Source of the DNA: Comamonas terrae
GTDB lineage: Bacteria > Pseudomonadota > Gammaproteobacteria > Burkholderiales > Burkholderiaceae_C
Assembly: GCF_001544075.1 (NCBI RefSeq)
Contig: NZ_BCNT01000003.1
Span: 434,001 to 498,000, forward strand
Direction: 5' to 3'
DNA: 64,000 nt
Numbering within the stretch: the first letter of the stretch is position 1; each line of letters opens with the position of its first letter. Shown in pieces: positions 55,163-64,000 of this stretch. The position numbers and the translations under genes were made by a program. The notes beneath the pieces were generated by a model. That model saw only the letters and a list, made by a program, of their open reading frames with translations. It made no database searches and had not been told where the DNA came from.

Positions 55163-55816
55163 CTAGCTGCCCGCAATCTGCACAGGGCCCGGTTCTTCCA
55201 CCATCCAATTGCGCTGGGCGCCAAAGACTGCATTCGGATATTGGGGCTGGCCACGGCTGCCGTTGTAGCGTCCCAGCGCCATGTAGGCATCGCCCTTCTC
55301 GCGGTCCAGGTAGTGGCGCAGGATCACGCAGCCAAAACGCAGATTGGTCTGCATGTGGAACAGCTTGCCCGCATCGCCGTCGCCCAGCAAGCGCATCCAG
55401 AACGGCATGATCTGCATGTAGCCGCGCGCACCCACGCTGGAGATCGCATATTTGCGGAAACCGCTCTCCACCTGGATCAGGCCCAGGACCATGGACACCT
55501 CCAGGCCCGCCCGTCTGGACTCGTACCAGACGGTCTGCAGGAATTCACGCCGCACCTGCGCATCGGGCTTGCGCTTGGCCAGCCGCTCGCTGCAGGCCAC
55601 CAGCCAGCGCAGATAGCGCAGGCGCGCTTCGGTCGAGGGAAACTCCAGCTCCGGCGGCGCCTGGCCCACGACGGCCGCGCTCAGCGCCGTACGCACGGAA
55701 TCGGCCAGCGGCTCTTCGAGCTGCCCGCCCGCCCAGGCCGCCTGCGGCAGCAACACTCCCACAGGCGATGCCAGCAGTGAAGCGGCAGCGGCCAGACAGG
55801 AGCGGCGGCTGAGCAT
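55163..55816 (-). CDS. Lytic transglycosylase, SLT domain
   Basis: 217 residues with an RR-containing signal (MLSRRSCLAAAASLLASPVG) that could use Tat or Sec. SLT core from about 100: catalytic Glu117 in GLIQVESGFRKYAISSVGARGYMQIMPFW, then LGRYNGSRGQPQYPNAVF. Cleaves peptidoglycan between MurNAc and GlcNAc with 1,6-anhydro product. It lies downstream of proS with 13 bp spacing, probably in one transcript. Confidence 0.9.
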   Translation of the reverse strand: MLSRRSCLAAAASLLASPVGVLLPQAAWAGGQLEEPLADSVRTALSAAVVGQAPPELEFPSTEARLRYLRWLVACSERLAKRKPDAQVRREFLQTVWYESRRAGLEVSMVLGLIQVESGFRKYAISSVGARGYMQIMPFWMRLLGDGDAGKLFHMQTNLRFGCVILRHYLDREKGDAYMALGRYNGSRGQPQYPNAVFGAQRNWMVEEPGPVQIAGS

Positions 55817-55829
55817 GATCGGCGCGCTG

Positions 55830-57572
55830 TTACAGGCCCAGACGGCTCTTCAGGTGTGCCAGCACCTCGCCGACGGCCAGCTTGGTGGCCTCGGTGTCGC
55901 GGCGGTGCTGGTATTCCACGATGCCCTCCTTGAGGCCGCGGTCGCCCAGCACCACGCGATGCGGCACGCCGATCAGCTCCCAGTCGGCGAACATGGCGCC
56001 GGGGCGCTCGCCGCGGTCGTCCAGGATCACGTCCACGCCCAGCGCCAGCAGCTCGGCATAAAGCTTTTCGGCTTCGGCCTTGACCAGTTCGCTGCGGTCC
56101 ATGCCGATGGGGCAGACCACCACGGTGAACGGCGCGATCGCGTCGGGCCAGATGATGCCGCGCTCGTCATGGCTTTGCTCGATGGCGGCGGCCGGCAGGC
56201 GCGTCACGCCGATGCCGTAGCAGCCCATCTCGAACTCGGTGGGCTTGCCGTTCTCGGCCAGGAAGGTGGCCTTCATGGCCTTGGAGTACTTGGTGCCCAG
56301 GTAGAACACGTGGCCGATCTCGATGCCGCGCTCGATGAGCAGTTCGCCCTTGCCGTCGGGCGACTTGTCGCCGGCCACCACATTGCGCAGATCGGCCACG
56401 ACTTCGGGCTCGGGCAGATCGCGGCCGAAATTCACGCCGGTGATGTGGAAATCCACCTCGTTGGCGCCGCAGACCCAGTCGGCCATCACGGCCACCTCGC
56501 GGTCCACCACCAGCTTCACGGGCTTTTTCAGGTTGACCGGACCCAGGTAGCCGGGCTGGCAGCCGAAGTGCTCCTCGATCTCGGCCACGGTGGCAAAGCG
56601 GAAGTTGGCCAGGCCCTCGACCTTGCCCACCTTAATCTCGTTCATCTCGTGGTCGCCGCGCAGCAGCAGCAGCCAGACCTGCGTCTTGACGACCTGTCCG
56701 GCCTCGTCGGTCTCGTCGGTAGCCAGCACCAGGGACTTCACGGTCTGCGCCAGGGGCAGGCCCAGCTGCTGCGCCACGGACTCGCAGGTGCTGTTGCCGG
56801 GCGTGGCCACCTTGGCCATGGCCTGTGCGGGTGCGGGACGGGGGCCGGCCGGCGGCAGGCTTTCGGCCTTCTCGATATTGGCGGCGTAGTCGCTGTTCGG
56901 GCAATAGACGATGGCATCCTCGCCCGTGGAGGCGATCACCTGGAACTCCTCGCTCAGATCGCCGCCGATGGCACCGCTGTCGGCGCGCACGGCACGGTAC
57001 TGCAGGCCGAAGCGGTCGAAGATGCGCTTGTAGGCCTCGCGCATGGTCTGGTAGCTGATCTGGGCGGCATCGCGGTCCTTGTCGAAGGAATAGGCATCCT
57101 TCATGATGAACTCGCGCCCGCGCATCAGGCCGAAGCGGGGACGGCGCTCGTCGCGGAACTTGGTCTGGATCTGGTAGAGGTTCTTGGGCAGCTGCTTGTA
57201 GCTCTTGAACTCCTGGCGCGCGATGTCCGTCACCACTTCCTCGCTGGTGGGCTGGATCACGAAGTCGCGCTCATGGCGGTCCTGGATGCGCAGCAGCTCG
57301 GGGCCCATCTTGTCGAAGCGGCCGGTCTCCTGCCACAGCTCGGCCGGCTGCACCACGGGCATGGTCACCTCGATGGCGCCGGCGCGGTTCATTTCCTCGC
57401 GCACGATGGCCTCGACCTTGCGGATCACGCGCAGGCCCATGGGCATGTAGTTGTAGATGCCGGCCCCCAGCTTCTTGATCATGCCGGCCCGCGTCATGAG
57501 CTTGTGGCTGACCACTTCGGCGTCCGCCGGAGCTTCCTTGAGGGTGGAGATGAGAAATTGGGAGGCTTTCAT
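55830..57572 (-). CDS. proS: Prolyl-tRNA synthetase
   Basis: Class II synthetase, 580 residues, bacterial (E. coli-like) type. Motif 1 region [19 protein letters not shown], motif 2 [17 protein letters not shown], and the YbaK-like editing insertion between motifs 2 and 3 (about 230-400). Anticodon domain at the C-terminus with [25 protein letters not shown]. Divergent from rppH. Confidence 0.97.
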   Translation of the reverse strand: MKASQFLISTLKEAPADAEVVSHKLMTRAGMIKKLGAGIYNYMPMGLRVIRKVEAIVREEMNRAGAIEVTMPVVQPAELWQETGRFDKMGPELLRIQDRHERDFVIQPTSEEVVTDIARQEFKSYKQLPKNLYQIQTKFRDERRPRFGLMRGREFIMKDAYSFDKDRDAAQISYQTMREAYKRIFDRFGLQYRAVRADSGAIGGDLSEEFQVIASTGEDAIVYCPNSDYAANIEKAESLPPAGPRPAPAQAMAKVATPGNSTCESVAQQLGLPLAQTVKSLVLATDETDEAGQVVKTQVWLLLLRGDHEMNEIKVGKVEGLANFRFATVAEIEEHFGCQPGYLGPVNLKKPVKLVVDREVAVMADWVCGANEVDFHITGVNFGRDLPEPEVVADLRNVVAGDKSPDGKGELLIERGIEIGHVFYLGTKYSKAMKATFLAENGKPTEFEMGCYGIGVTRLPAAAIEQSHDERGIIWPDAIAPFTVVVCPIGMDRSELVKAEAEKLYAELLALGVDVILDDRGERPGAMFADWELIGVPHRVVLGDRGLKEGIVEYQHRRDTEATKLAVGEVLAHLKSRLGL

Positions 57573-57677
57573 GGAACTGGCAATAAAGCGGTAACGAAGC
57601 GGAAATGACCATGGCCCGCTTGCCGATCACAAGGGGCCATGCATAATGAACACAATTCAAAAAATTGGGGTTCGATT

Positions 57678-58400
57678 ATGCTTGACCGGGACGGATTCCG
57701 CCCGAACGTCGGCATCATCCTGCTCAACCAAAGAAACCAGGTGTTCTGGGGAAAACGCATCCGCACCCACAGCTGGCAGTTTCCGCAAGGTGGCATTGAC
57801 CGGGGGGAGACACCCGAGCAGGCCATGTTCAGAGAACTGCATGAGGAAGTGGGGCTGAAGCCCAACCACGTTCGCGTGGTTGCCCGCACCCGGGACTGGT
57901 TGCGCTACGAGGTGCCGGACCGGTATATCCGCCGCGACGCGCGCGGGCATTACAAAGGCCAGAAGCAGATATGGTTTCTGCTTCAATTGGTCGGCCACGA
58001 CTGGGATTTGAACCTGCGTGCCACCGACCATCCCGAGTTCGACGCCTGGCGTTGGAACGACTACTGGGTGCCGCTCGACGTGGTTGTCGAATTCAAACGC
58101 GGCGTCTACGAGATGGCGCTGACAGAGCTTGCGCGCTTCGTGCCCCGCGGCGAGCAGCAGCGCAATCGCTATCTGCGCAGCGGCATGCGCCCGCGCGAGC
58201 TGGAGGCGGGCGGCAATGCCTTTGCCACACCGCAGCCCCATCATGCCCCGGCCATGCATCCTGCCAGGACCGGGAGTTTTCGCATGAACCCGGGCATGGA
58301 ACTGCCTCCGGGTGCCAGCTTCGACCCGGACCCCCAGTCCGGACAAGGCGAGCCGGATACGGATCCGCACGCAGGCAGAAGCAGCAAGCATCTGCAGTAA
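57678..58400 (+). CDS. rppH: RNA pyrophosphohydrolase RppH
   Basis: Nudix enzyme that removes pyrophosphate from 5' triphosphate mRNA to start decay. [17 protein letters not shown] opens the domain; Nudix box [20 protein letters not shown] then VG lies at about 38-60. At 240 residues it is longer than the E. coli enzyme (about 176); residues 170-240 are a disordered His/Pro/Gly/Asp-rich tail. An upstream in-frame ATG at 57639 is less likely. Divergent from proS. Confidence 0.92.
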   Translation: MLDRDGFRPNVGIILLNQRNQVFWGKRIRTHSWQFPQGGIDRGETPEQAMFRELHEEVGLKPNHVRVVARTRDWLRYEVPDRYIRRDARGHYKGQKQIWFLLQLVGHDWDLNLRATDHPEFDAWRWNDYWVPLDVVVEFKRGVYEMALTELARFVPRGEQQRNRYLRSGMRPRELEAGGNAFATPQPHHAPAMHPARTGSFRMNPGMELPPGASFDPDPQSGQGEPDTDPHAGRSSKHLQ

Positions 58401-58404
58401 AGGT

Positions 58405-58440
58405 AAAAAAAGCCGCACAGAACCTCTGAGCGGCTTTTTT
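58405..58440. terminator. Bidirectional terminator, rppH/proB
   Basis: AAAAAAGCCGC / GCGGCTTTTTT around a 13-base loop, with T-runs in both directions, in the gap between two convergent genes. It serves rppH on plus and proB on minus. Confidence 0.92.
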
Positions 58441-58482
58441 GTTTCGGGCGCCCGGGATTCCTGCAGCGCCACAGGCATCGCC

Positions 58483-59622
58483 TCAGTGGCCGGCAACCAC
58501 CATGTTGTCGCGGTGCACCATCTCGGGCCCGGCCGAATAGCCGAGCAGGCCTTCGATCTCGGCCGAACTCCTGCGGCACAGCAACCTGGCCTCGGCACTC
58601 GCATAGCTGGCCAGCCCCCGCGCCACCTCCCGACCGCTCTCGTCACGCACGGCAATCACCTCGCCCCGGGAAAAATCGCCTTCCACGGCCATCATGCCGA
58701 TGGGCAGGAGGCTTTTGCCCTCATCGCGCAGCTTGGCCACGGCGCCGGCATCCACGGTCACCGAGCCGCGCAGCTGCAGATGGTCGGCAATCCACTGCTT
58801 GCGCGCCTGCGTCTTGTGCGTACGGGCCACGAGCAGCGTGCCGATGGATTCTCCCTGGGTGAGCCGCAGCAGCACATCCTTCTCGCGCCCCCAGGCAATC
58901 ACGGTGGAGGCCCCCGAACCAGCAGCCCGCTTGGCCGCGAGGATCTTGGTGATCATGCCGCCCTTGCCGATCGAAGAGCCGGCACCGCCGGCCATGGCTT
59001 CCAGCTCGGGATCGCCGGCCTGGGCCACGTCGATGAAGCGGGCATCGGGATTCTTGCGCGGATCGGCGCTGTACAGGCCTCGCTGATCGGTCAGGATGAC
59101 CAGTGCATCCGCTTCCACCAGATTGGCCACCAGAGCGCCCAGGGTGTCGTTGTCGCCGAACTTGATCTCGTCGATGACCACCGTGTCGTTCTCATTGATG
59201 ACGGGCACGACCCCCAGGTCCAGCAGCGTCAGCAGCGTGGTGCGCGCGTTCAGGTAGCGCTCGCGGTCGGCCAGGTCGCCATGGGTGAGCAGAACCTGGG
59301 CACTGGCCACGCCTTCCTCGCGCAGCTTGGTCTCGTACATCTGGGCCAGCCCCATCTGGCCCACGGCGGCGGCAGCCTGCAGCTCGTGCACCTCGGTGGG
59401 GCGCGTGGTCCAGCCCAGGCGCTTCATGCCCTCGGCGATGGCACCGCTGGAGACCATGATGACCTCGCGGCGCACGCCGTCCTCCCCGCGCACCAGGGCA
59501 GCCAGCTGGCGGCTCCACTCCTGGATGGCGCCCTCGTCCAGGCCGCGGCCTTCATTAGTGACGAGGCTGGAGCCCACCTTGACCACGATGCGATGGGCAT
59601 CACGCAACACGTTGGAAGACAT
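58483..59622 (-). CDS. proB: Glutamate 5-kinase
   Basis: First enzyme of proline synthesis, 379 residues. Amino-acid-kinase domain (about 1-265) with [13 protein letters not shown] at the start and [10 protein letters not shown] and [25 protein letters not shown], then a C-terminal PUA domain (about 280-365). Start at 59622 immediately follows the obgE gap. On the obgE-proB transcript. Confidence 0.95.
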   Translation of the reverse strand: MSSNVLRDAHRIVVKVGSSLVTNEGRGLDEGAIQEWSRQLAALVRGEDGVRREVIMVSSGAIAEGMKRLGWTTRPTEVHELQAAAAVGQMGLAQMYETKLREEGVASAQVLLTHGDLADRERYLNARTTLLTLLDLGVVPVINENDTVVIDEIKFGDNDTLGALVANLVEADALVILTDQRGLYSADPRKNPDARFIDVAQAGDPELEAMAGGAGSSIGKGGMITKILAAKRAAGSGASTVIAWGREKDVLLRLTQGESIGTLLVARTHKTQARKQWIADHLQLRGSVTVDAGAVAKLRDEGKSLLPIGMMAVEGDFSRGEVIAVRDESGREVARGLASYASAEARLLCRRSSAEIEGLLGYSAGPEMVHRDNMVVAGH

Positions 59623-59661
59623 GAGGATTTGACAGTGTTTTATGCCTCCAGCACTTATGCA

Positions 59662-59680
59662 TCAAGCGCTGGAAGCTATT
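59662..59680 (-). repeat. Dispersed intergenic repeat, copy
   Basis: Minus strand: AATAGCTTCCAGCGCTTGA, preceded by GAATTC, in the obgE-proB gap. The adjoining TCCAGC/GCTGGA arms form a small dyad. Confidence 0.5.
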
Positions 59681-59732
59681 GAATTCAAAGCAGGACAGCA
59701 CGCTTTGCGTGCCGCCAGTCCAAGCCGCCCGC

Positions 59733-60860
<1,128 letters not shown>

Positions 60861-60975
60861 TTACAAAATCAGTGTGCACCAGACAGCCCCAGGCCACACT
60901 CCGCAGCAGTCAATCGCGTGCCGCTGCCATGGAAAAAGCGCATCTTCCACTCAGGGGAAGAGCTTTCTCAAACGA

Positions 60976-61001
60976 CAAAGCCCCGACAAGTCGGGGCTTT
61001 G
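60976..61001 (-). terminator. Terminator after rpmA
   Basis: CAAAGCCCCGA / TCGGGGCTTTG, an 11-bp stem with a 4-base loop. T-tract is short on the minus strand (TTTGTCGTTT). It splits rplU-rpmA from obgE-proB. Confidence 0.85.
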
Positions 61002-61019
61002 TTCAGGTCAAGAGCCGAC

Positions 61020-61277
61020 TTAGGCAGCCGTCACATTGACAGTGTGCTTGGACAGAGCGCCCTTCACACCGAACGACACATGGCCGTCCACCAGTGCGAA
61101 CAGGGTGTGGTCCTTGCCCACGCCCACGTTTTCACCGGGATGGAACTTGGTGCCGCGCTGGCGCACGATGATAGAGCCGGCAGTCACCAGCTCGCCACCG
61201 AAGGCCTTCACACCGAGCATCTTGGGCTTGGAATCGCGCCCGTTTCGCGTAGAGCCGCCGCCTTTTTTCTGTGCCAT
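61020..61277 (-). CDS. rpmA: 50S ribosomal protein L27
   Basis: 85 residues. [28 protein letters not shown] is a standard L27 N-terminus, which reaches the peptidyl-transferase centre; no N-terminal cleavage signal. Follows rplU after a 16-bp gap on the minus strand. Confidence 0.98.
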   Translation of the reverse strand: MAQKKGGGSTRNGRDSKPKMLGVKAFGGELVTAGSIIVRQRGTKFHPGENVGVGKDHTLFALVDGHVSFGVKGALSKHTVNVTAA

Positions 61278-61293
61278 GACTTAGCTCCTAAGT

Positions 61294-61605
61294 TTAAGCA
61301 GCGATGGCCACGATCTGCAGTTCGGTGAACTGCTGGCGATGGCCTTGGCGCTTTTGATAGTGCTTGCGACGGCGCATCTTGAAGATGTGCACCTTGTCGT
61401 GCTTGCCGTGAGCAACCACAGTTGCCTTGACAGATGCGCCGGACACCAGGGGTGCACCAACCTTGATTTCAGCGCCGTTGCCGACGGCCAAAACTTGGTC
61501 GATCACGATTTCCTGGCCTACGTCCGCAGCAATCTGTTCTACCTTGATCTTTTCGCCAGCTGCAACGCGATACTGCTTGCCGCCGGTTTTTATGACTGCG
61601 TACAT
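61294..61605 (-). CDS. rplU: 50S ribosomal protein L21
   Basis: 103 residues. [23 protein letters not shown] and the basic [17 protein letters not shown] segment are family signatures. Start at 61605 is preceded by ATGAGG, a fair Shine-Dalgarno. First gene of the rplU-rpmA operon, divergent from ispB. Confidence 0.98.
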   Translation of the reverse strand: MYAVIKTGGKQYRVAAGEKIKVEQIAADVGQEIVIDQVLAVGNGAEIKVGAPLVSGASVKATVVAHGKHDKVHIFKMRRRKHYQKRQGHRQQFTELQIVAIAA

Positions 61606-61791
61606 GAAAACCTCATGAATTGAAGAGTTCTGCGGACGAATTTCCACAGAGCCTGCAATTCTAGCACGCAAGCAAAATTTCTGCTCGCAAGATATCGCAC
61701 CTGCCCGGCATGAACGGCTGGGGGAGCACATGCCGCAAAAAGCGCAATCTCGTATTTCTATAATCGACGATCCACTTGGCGGTTCATCACC
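61606..61791. promoter_or_regulatory. Divergent rplU/ispB promoter region
   Basis: A consensus -10 TATAAT at 61759-61764 faces ispB (28 bp before the TTG). On the minus strand TGCTAGAAT near 61655-61663 is an extended -10 for rplU. Neither has a convincing -35, but the gap is AT-rich. Confidence 0.55.
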
Positions 61792-62772
61792 TTGACTACA
61801 GAAACTTCTATATCCAATCCGCTTGCCCTGATCGCAGACGACATGCGCGAAGTGGATCGTGTCATCGCCCAGCGCCTGACCACCAGCGTCCCCCTGATTG
61901 CCCAGATCTCCCAGTACATCATCGCGGCGGGCGGCAAGCGTCTGCGCCCCGCGCTGCTGCTCATGGTCTGCAGTGCCCTCGGATACCGGGGCCGCGACAA
62001 GTACATGCTGGCCGCCGTGGTGGAACTCATCCATACCGCCACCCTGCTGCATGACGACGTGGTGGACGAATCCACGCTGCGCCGCGGCCGCCCCACCGCC
62101 AACGAAACCTTCGGCAACCCCGCCAGCGTTCTGGTGGGCGACTTTCTGCATACCCGCTCCTTCCAGATGATGGTGGAGGTGGGCAGCATGCGCGTGCTGC
62201 AAATCCTCTCGGATGCAACCAACGTGATCGCCGAAGGCGAGGTGCAGCAGCTCATCAACACCCACGACGCATCCCTGGATGAAGCCGGCTATCTGCACGT
62301 CATCCGTTCCAAGACTGCCCAGCTCTTCGAAGCCAGCGCCCAGCTGGCTGCCGTTCTTGCCAACGCTTCGCGCGAAGTGGAGCAGGCCTGTGCCACATAC
62401 GGACAGGCCCTGGGCACGGCCTTCCAGATCATCGACGATGTACTGGACTACACCGGCAACACCCAGGAAATGGGCAAGAACCTCGGCGATGACCTGCGGG
62501 AGGGCAAATGCACCTTGCCGCTGATTGCCGCCATGCAGCGCGGCACGCCGCAGCAGGCGGCCATCGTGCGCAACGCCATCGAGCAGGGTTCGACAGAGCA
62601 GCTGGAAGCCGTCGTCAGCATCGTGCACTCCACGGGCGCCCTGGACATTGCCCGCGCCGCGGCACATAGCGAGGCCCAACGAGCCATCGATGCATTAAAT
62701 GTGTTGCCAAGCAACGAGCACACAACAAATTTGCTACAATTGGCCTCTCAGCTTTTGGAGCGCCGCACTTGA
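61792..62772 (+). CDS. ispB: Octaprenyl (polyprenyl) diphosphate synthase
   Basis: Builds the ubiquinone side chain. 326 residues from a TTG start, chosen because it gives the same N-terminal length as E. coli IspB; there is no ATG before codon 18. [13 protein letters not shown] and [13 protein letters not shown], plus GGKRLRP. The 3' end contains TGCTACAAT (62732-62740), a promoter candidate for the tRNA downstream. Confidence 0.95.
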   Translation: MTTETSISNPLALIADDMREVDRVIAQRLTTSVPLIAQISQYIIAAGGKRLRPALLLMVCSALGYRGRDKYMLAAVVELIHTATLLHDDVVDESTLRRGRPTANETFGNPASVLVGDFLHTRSFQMMVEVGSMRVLQILSDATNVIAEGEVQQLINTHDASLDEAGYLHVIRSKTAQLFEASAQLAAVLANASREVEQACATYGQALGTAFQIIDDVLDYTGNTQEMGKNLGDDLREGKCTLPLIAAMQRGTPQQAAIVRNAIEQGSTEQLEAVVSIVHSTGALDIARAAAHSEAQRAIDALNVLPSNEHTTNLLQLASQLLERRT

Positions 62773-62811
62773 ATCGCCAAGTGCATTGAGGTGCTCGTTC
62801 AACAAAGCACA

Positions 62812-62888
62812 CGGGGTGTAGCTTAGCCTGGTAGAGCGCTACGTTCGGGACGTAGAGGCCGGAGGTTCGAATCCTCTCACCCCGACCA
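62812..62888 (+). tRNA. tRNA-Pro (anticodon CGG)
   Basis: Acceptor CGGGGTG/CACCCCG, anticodon stem CTACG/CGTAG with loop TTCGGGA (anticodon CGG), T arm GGTTCGAATCC and encoded CCA. It lies between ispB and pilB, the usual Burkholderiales setting. Confidence 0.98.
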
Positions 62889-62930
62889 TTTGGTCATCTT
62901 TCCCTCACCATTTCTTGCGCCATTGCAACA

Positions 62931-62953
62931 ACCGTGTGTTCTTCACACACGGT
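62931..62953. promoter_or_regulatory. Perfect dyad upstream of pilB
   Basis: ACCGTGTGT-TCTTC-ACACACGGT, 9-bp arms. It follows the tRNA by 42 bp and lies 74 bp before the pilB ATG; it may end the tRNA transcript or be an operator for pilus genes. Confidence 0.5.
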
Positions 62954-63026
62954 GTGTTTCTGTATGCATTGCAGCCAGACTGGGATGTTAGGATAACTCT
63001 CCTTTCCTCCGATACAAACTGGTTAC

Positions 63027-64000
63027 ATGGCTGCTGCCGATCCATCGATCAAGAATGCACCTGTCGCAGTGCCGTTGCCCGGCCTCGGCAGGGCGCTGAT
63101 TTCCGCAGGCAAGATTTCGCAGCAAGTGGCAGAGGCCACGGTCAAGAAGGCAGCCGCCAACCGCACGCCTTTCATCTCGGAGCTGAGCCAGTCGGGCGAG
63201 ATCAGTGCGCGGGAAATTGCCGAAACGATTTCCAGCATGTTCAGCACGCCGCTTCTGGATCTCGGCGCTGTCGACCCCCAACAGCTGCCACAGGGTTTGC
63301 TGGACAGCAAGATCAGCACCACTTACAGGGTGCTGGCGCTGGGCAAGCGCGGCAACCGGCTGACCGTTGCCACGGCCGATCCTACCCAGCAGGAGGCGGC
63401 CGAGCAGATCAAGTTCACCACGCAACTGGTGGTTGACTGGGTGGTGGTCGAAGCCGACAAGCTGCAGCGGCTGATCGAGCAGGCAAACAAGAGCGTTGGC
63501 GAATCCCTGGACACCTATAGCGCGCCCGGCGACTTCGATTTCGACGACGTCAAGATCGAGGATGCGCCGGAAGAAAAGGACAGCACCGCAGGAGCGGACG
63601 TCGAAGATGCGCCCATCGTCAAGTTTCTGCACAAGATGCTGCTGGACGCGTTCAACATGCGCGCGTCCGACCTGCATTTCGAGCCTTACGAACACCACTA
63701 CCGGGTACGCTTTCGCATCGACGGGGAGCTGCGTGAGATTGCAACCCCGCCCATCGCCATCAAGGACAAGCTGGCCTCGCGCATCAAGGTGATCTCGCGC
63801 CTGGACATTTCCGAAAAGCGCGTGCCGCAGGACGGCCGCATGAAGCTCAAGGTCGGTCCGGACCGCGTCATCGACTTTCGCGTCAGCACGCTGCCCACCC
63901 TGTTCGGCGAAAAAATCGTGATCCGTATCCTGGATCCCAGTTCGGCCAAGATGGGTATCGATGCCCTGGGCTACGAGCCCGAGGAAAAGGAACGGCTGCT
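63027..64000 (+). CDS. pilB: Type IV pilus assembly ATPase PilB, 5' part
   Basis: The frame is open to the right edge, 324 residues visible of about 575. The N-terminal half is the MshEN-like (T4SSE N) domain with GRALISAGKISQQV and PLLDLGAVDP. The ATPase N-domain follows: APIVKFLHKMLLDAFNMRASDLHFEPYE, YRVRFRIDGELREI and ISRLDISEKRVPQDGR. It ends before the Walker A box. PilB powers pilus extension and is normally followed by pilC and pilD. Start ATG at 63027. Confidence 0.95.
   Translation, partial: MAAADPSIKNAPVAVPLPGLGRALISAGKISQQVAEATVKKAAANRTPFISELSQSGEISAREIAETISSMFSTPLLDLGAVDPQQLPQGLLDSKISTTYRVLALGKRGNRLTVATADPTQQEAAEQIKFTTQLVVDWVVVEADKLQRLIEQANKSVGESLDTYSAPGDFDFDDVKIEDAPEEKDSTAGADVEDAPIVKFLHKMLLDAFNMRASDLHFEPYEHHYRVRFRIDGELREIATPPIAIKDKLASRIKVISRLDISEKRVPQDGRMKLKVGPDRVIDFRVSTLPTLFGEKIVIRILDPSSAKMGIDALGYEPEEKERL

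Overview
The window is uniformly GC-rich chromosomal DNA from a beta-proteobacterium, most likely a member of the Comamonadaceae (Delftia/Comamonas/Acidovorax-like). The call rests on protein families (Bug-type orphan solute receptors, a DUF3683 FAD oxidase fusion, UbiJ/UbiB/UbiE), on gene orders typical of Burkholderiales (ispE-tRNA-Gln-prs-rplY-pth; oxidase-HIT-DUF971-ubiE-Tim44-ubiJ-ubiB; hemA-prfA-prmC-grxD; rplU-rpmA-obgE-proB divergent from ispB-tRNA-Pro-pilB), and on two families of short intergenic repeats. I see no insertion sequence, prophage, integrase, CRISPR array or rRNA. Two tRNAs are present.

Layout. 0.1-6.4 kb: a cluster on the minus strand carries mutM, a dynamin-like GTPase and mutY. 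4.6-10.6 kb (plus): TPR secreted protein, lolB, ispE, tRNA-Gln, prs, rplY, pth. 10.6-17 kb: a YfhL-type ferredoxin (minus), then a complete dipeptide/oligopeptide-type ABC transporter operon (two permeases, two ATPases, binding protein), then a convergent LysE exporter. 17-32 kb: a long minus-strand housekeeping block with a DUF429 protein, a DMT permease, folE, an EEP phosphatase/nuclease, nudB, a CsgG-like lipoprotein, aspS, DUF502, FmdB-like zinc ribbon, a sodium:solute symporter, ubiB, ubiJ, Tim44-like, ubiE, DUF971 and HIT. 32.3-36.2 kb: one 1,304-codon GlcD/GlcF-like fusion.

36.2-41.8 kb: ugpB-ugpA-ugpE-ugpC-ugpQ (glycerol-3-phosphate and glycerophosphodiester uptake) behind a leader rich in dyads and with a Pho-box-like pair of repeats. 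42-46.2 kb: two Bug receptors flank an N-formylglutamate amidohydrolase-like enzyme, with a divergent LysR regulator. 46.5-53.6 kb: hemA, prfA, prmC, grxD and an RNase H-like gene; a secreted dikinase-like protein and a SUKH-3 protein sit between prfA and prmC. 53.7-58.4 kb: CNNM/HlyC-CorC protein, lytic transglycosylase, proS, rppH. 58.5-64 kb: proB, obgE, rpmA, rplU (minus), then ispB, tRNA-Pro and the 5' part of pilB (plus), which runs off the end.

The genes group into translation (aspS, proS, rplY, rplU, rpmA, prfA, prmC, pth, tRNAs), ubiquinone synthesis (ispB, ubiE, ubiB, ubiJ), folate entry steps (folE, nudB), oxidised-guanine repair (mutM, mutY) and several nutrient uptake systems. 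The least explained parts are the secreted dikinase-like/SUKH-3 pair, the mutM-dynamin-mutY cluster, the structured ubiE leader, and the two dispersed intergenic repeat families.
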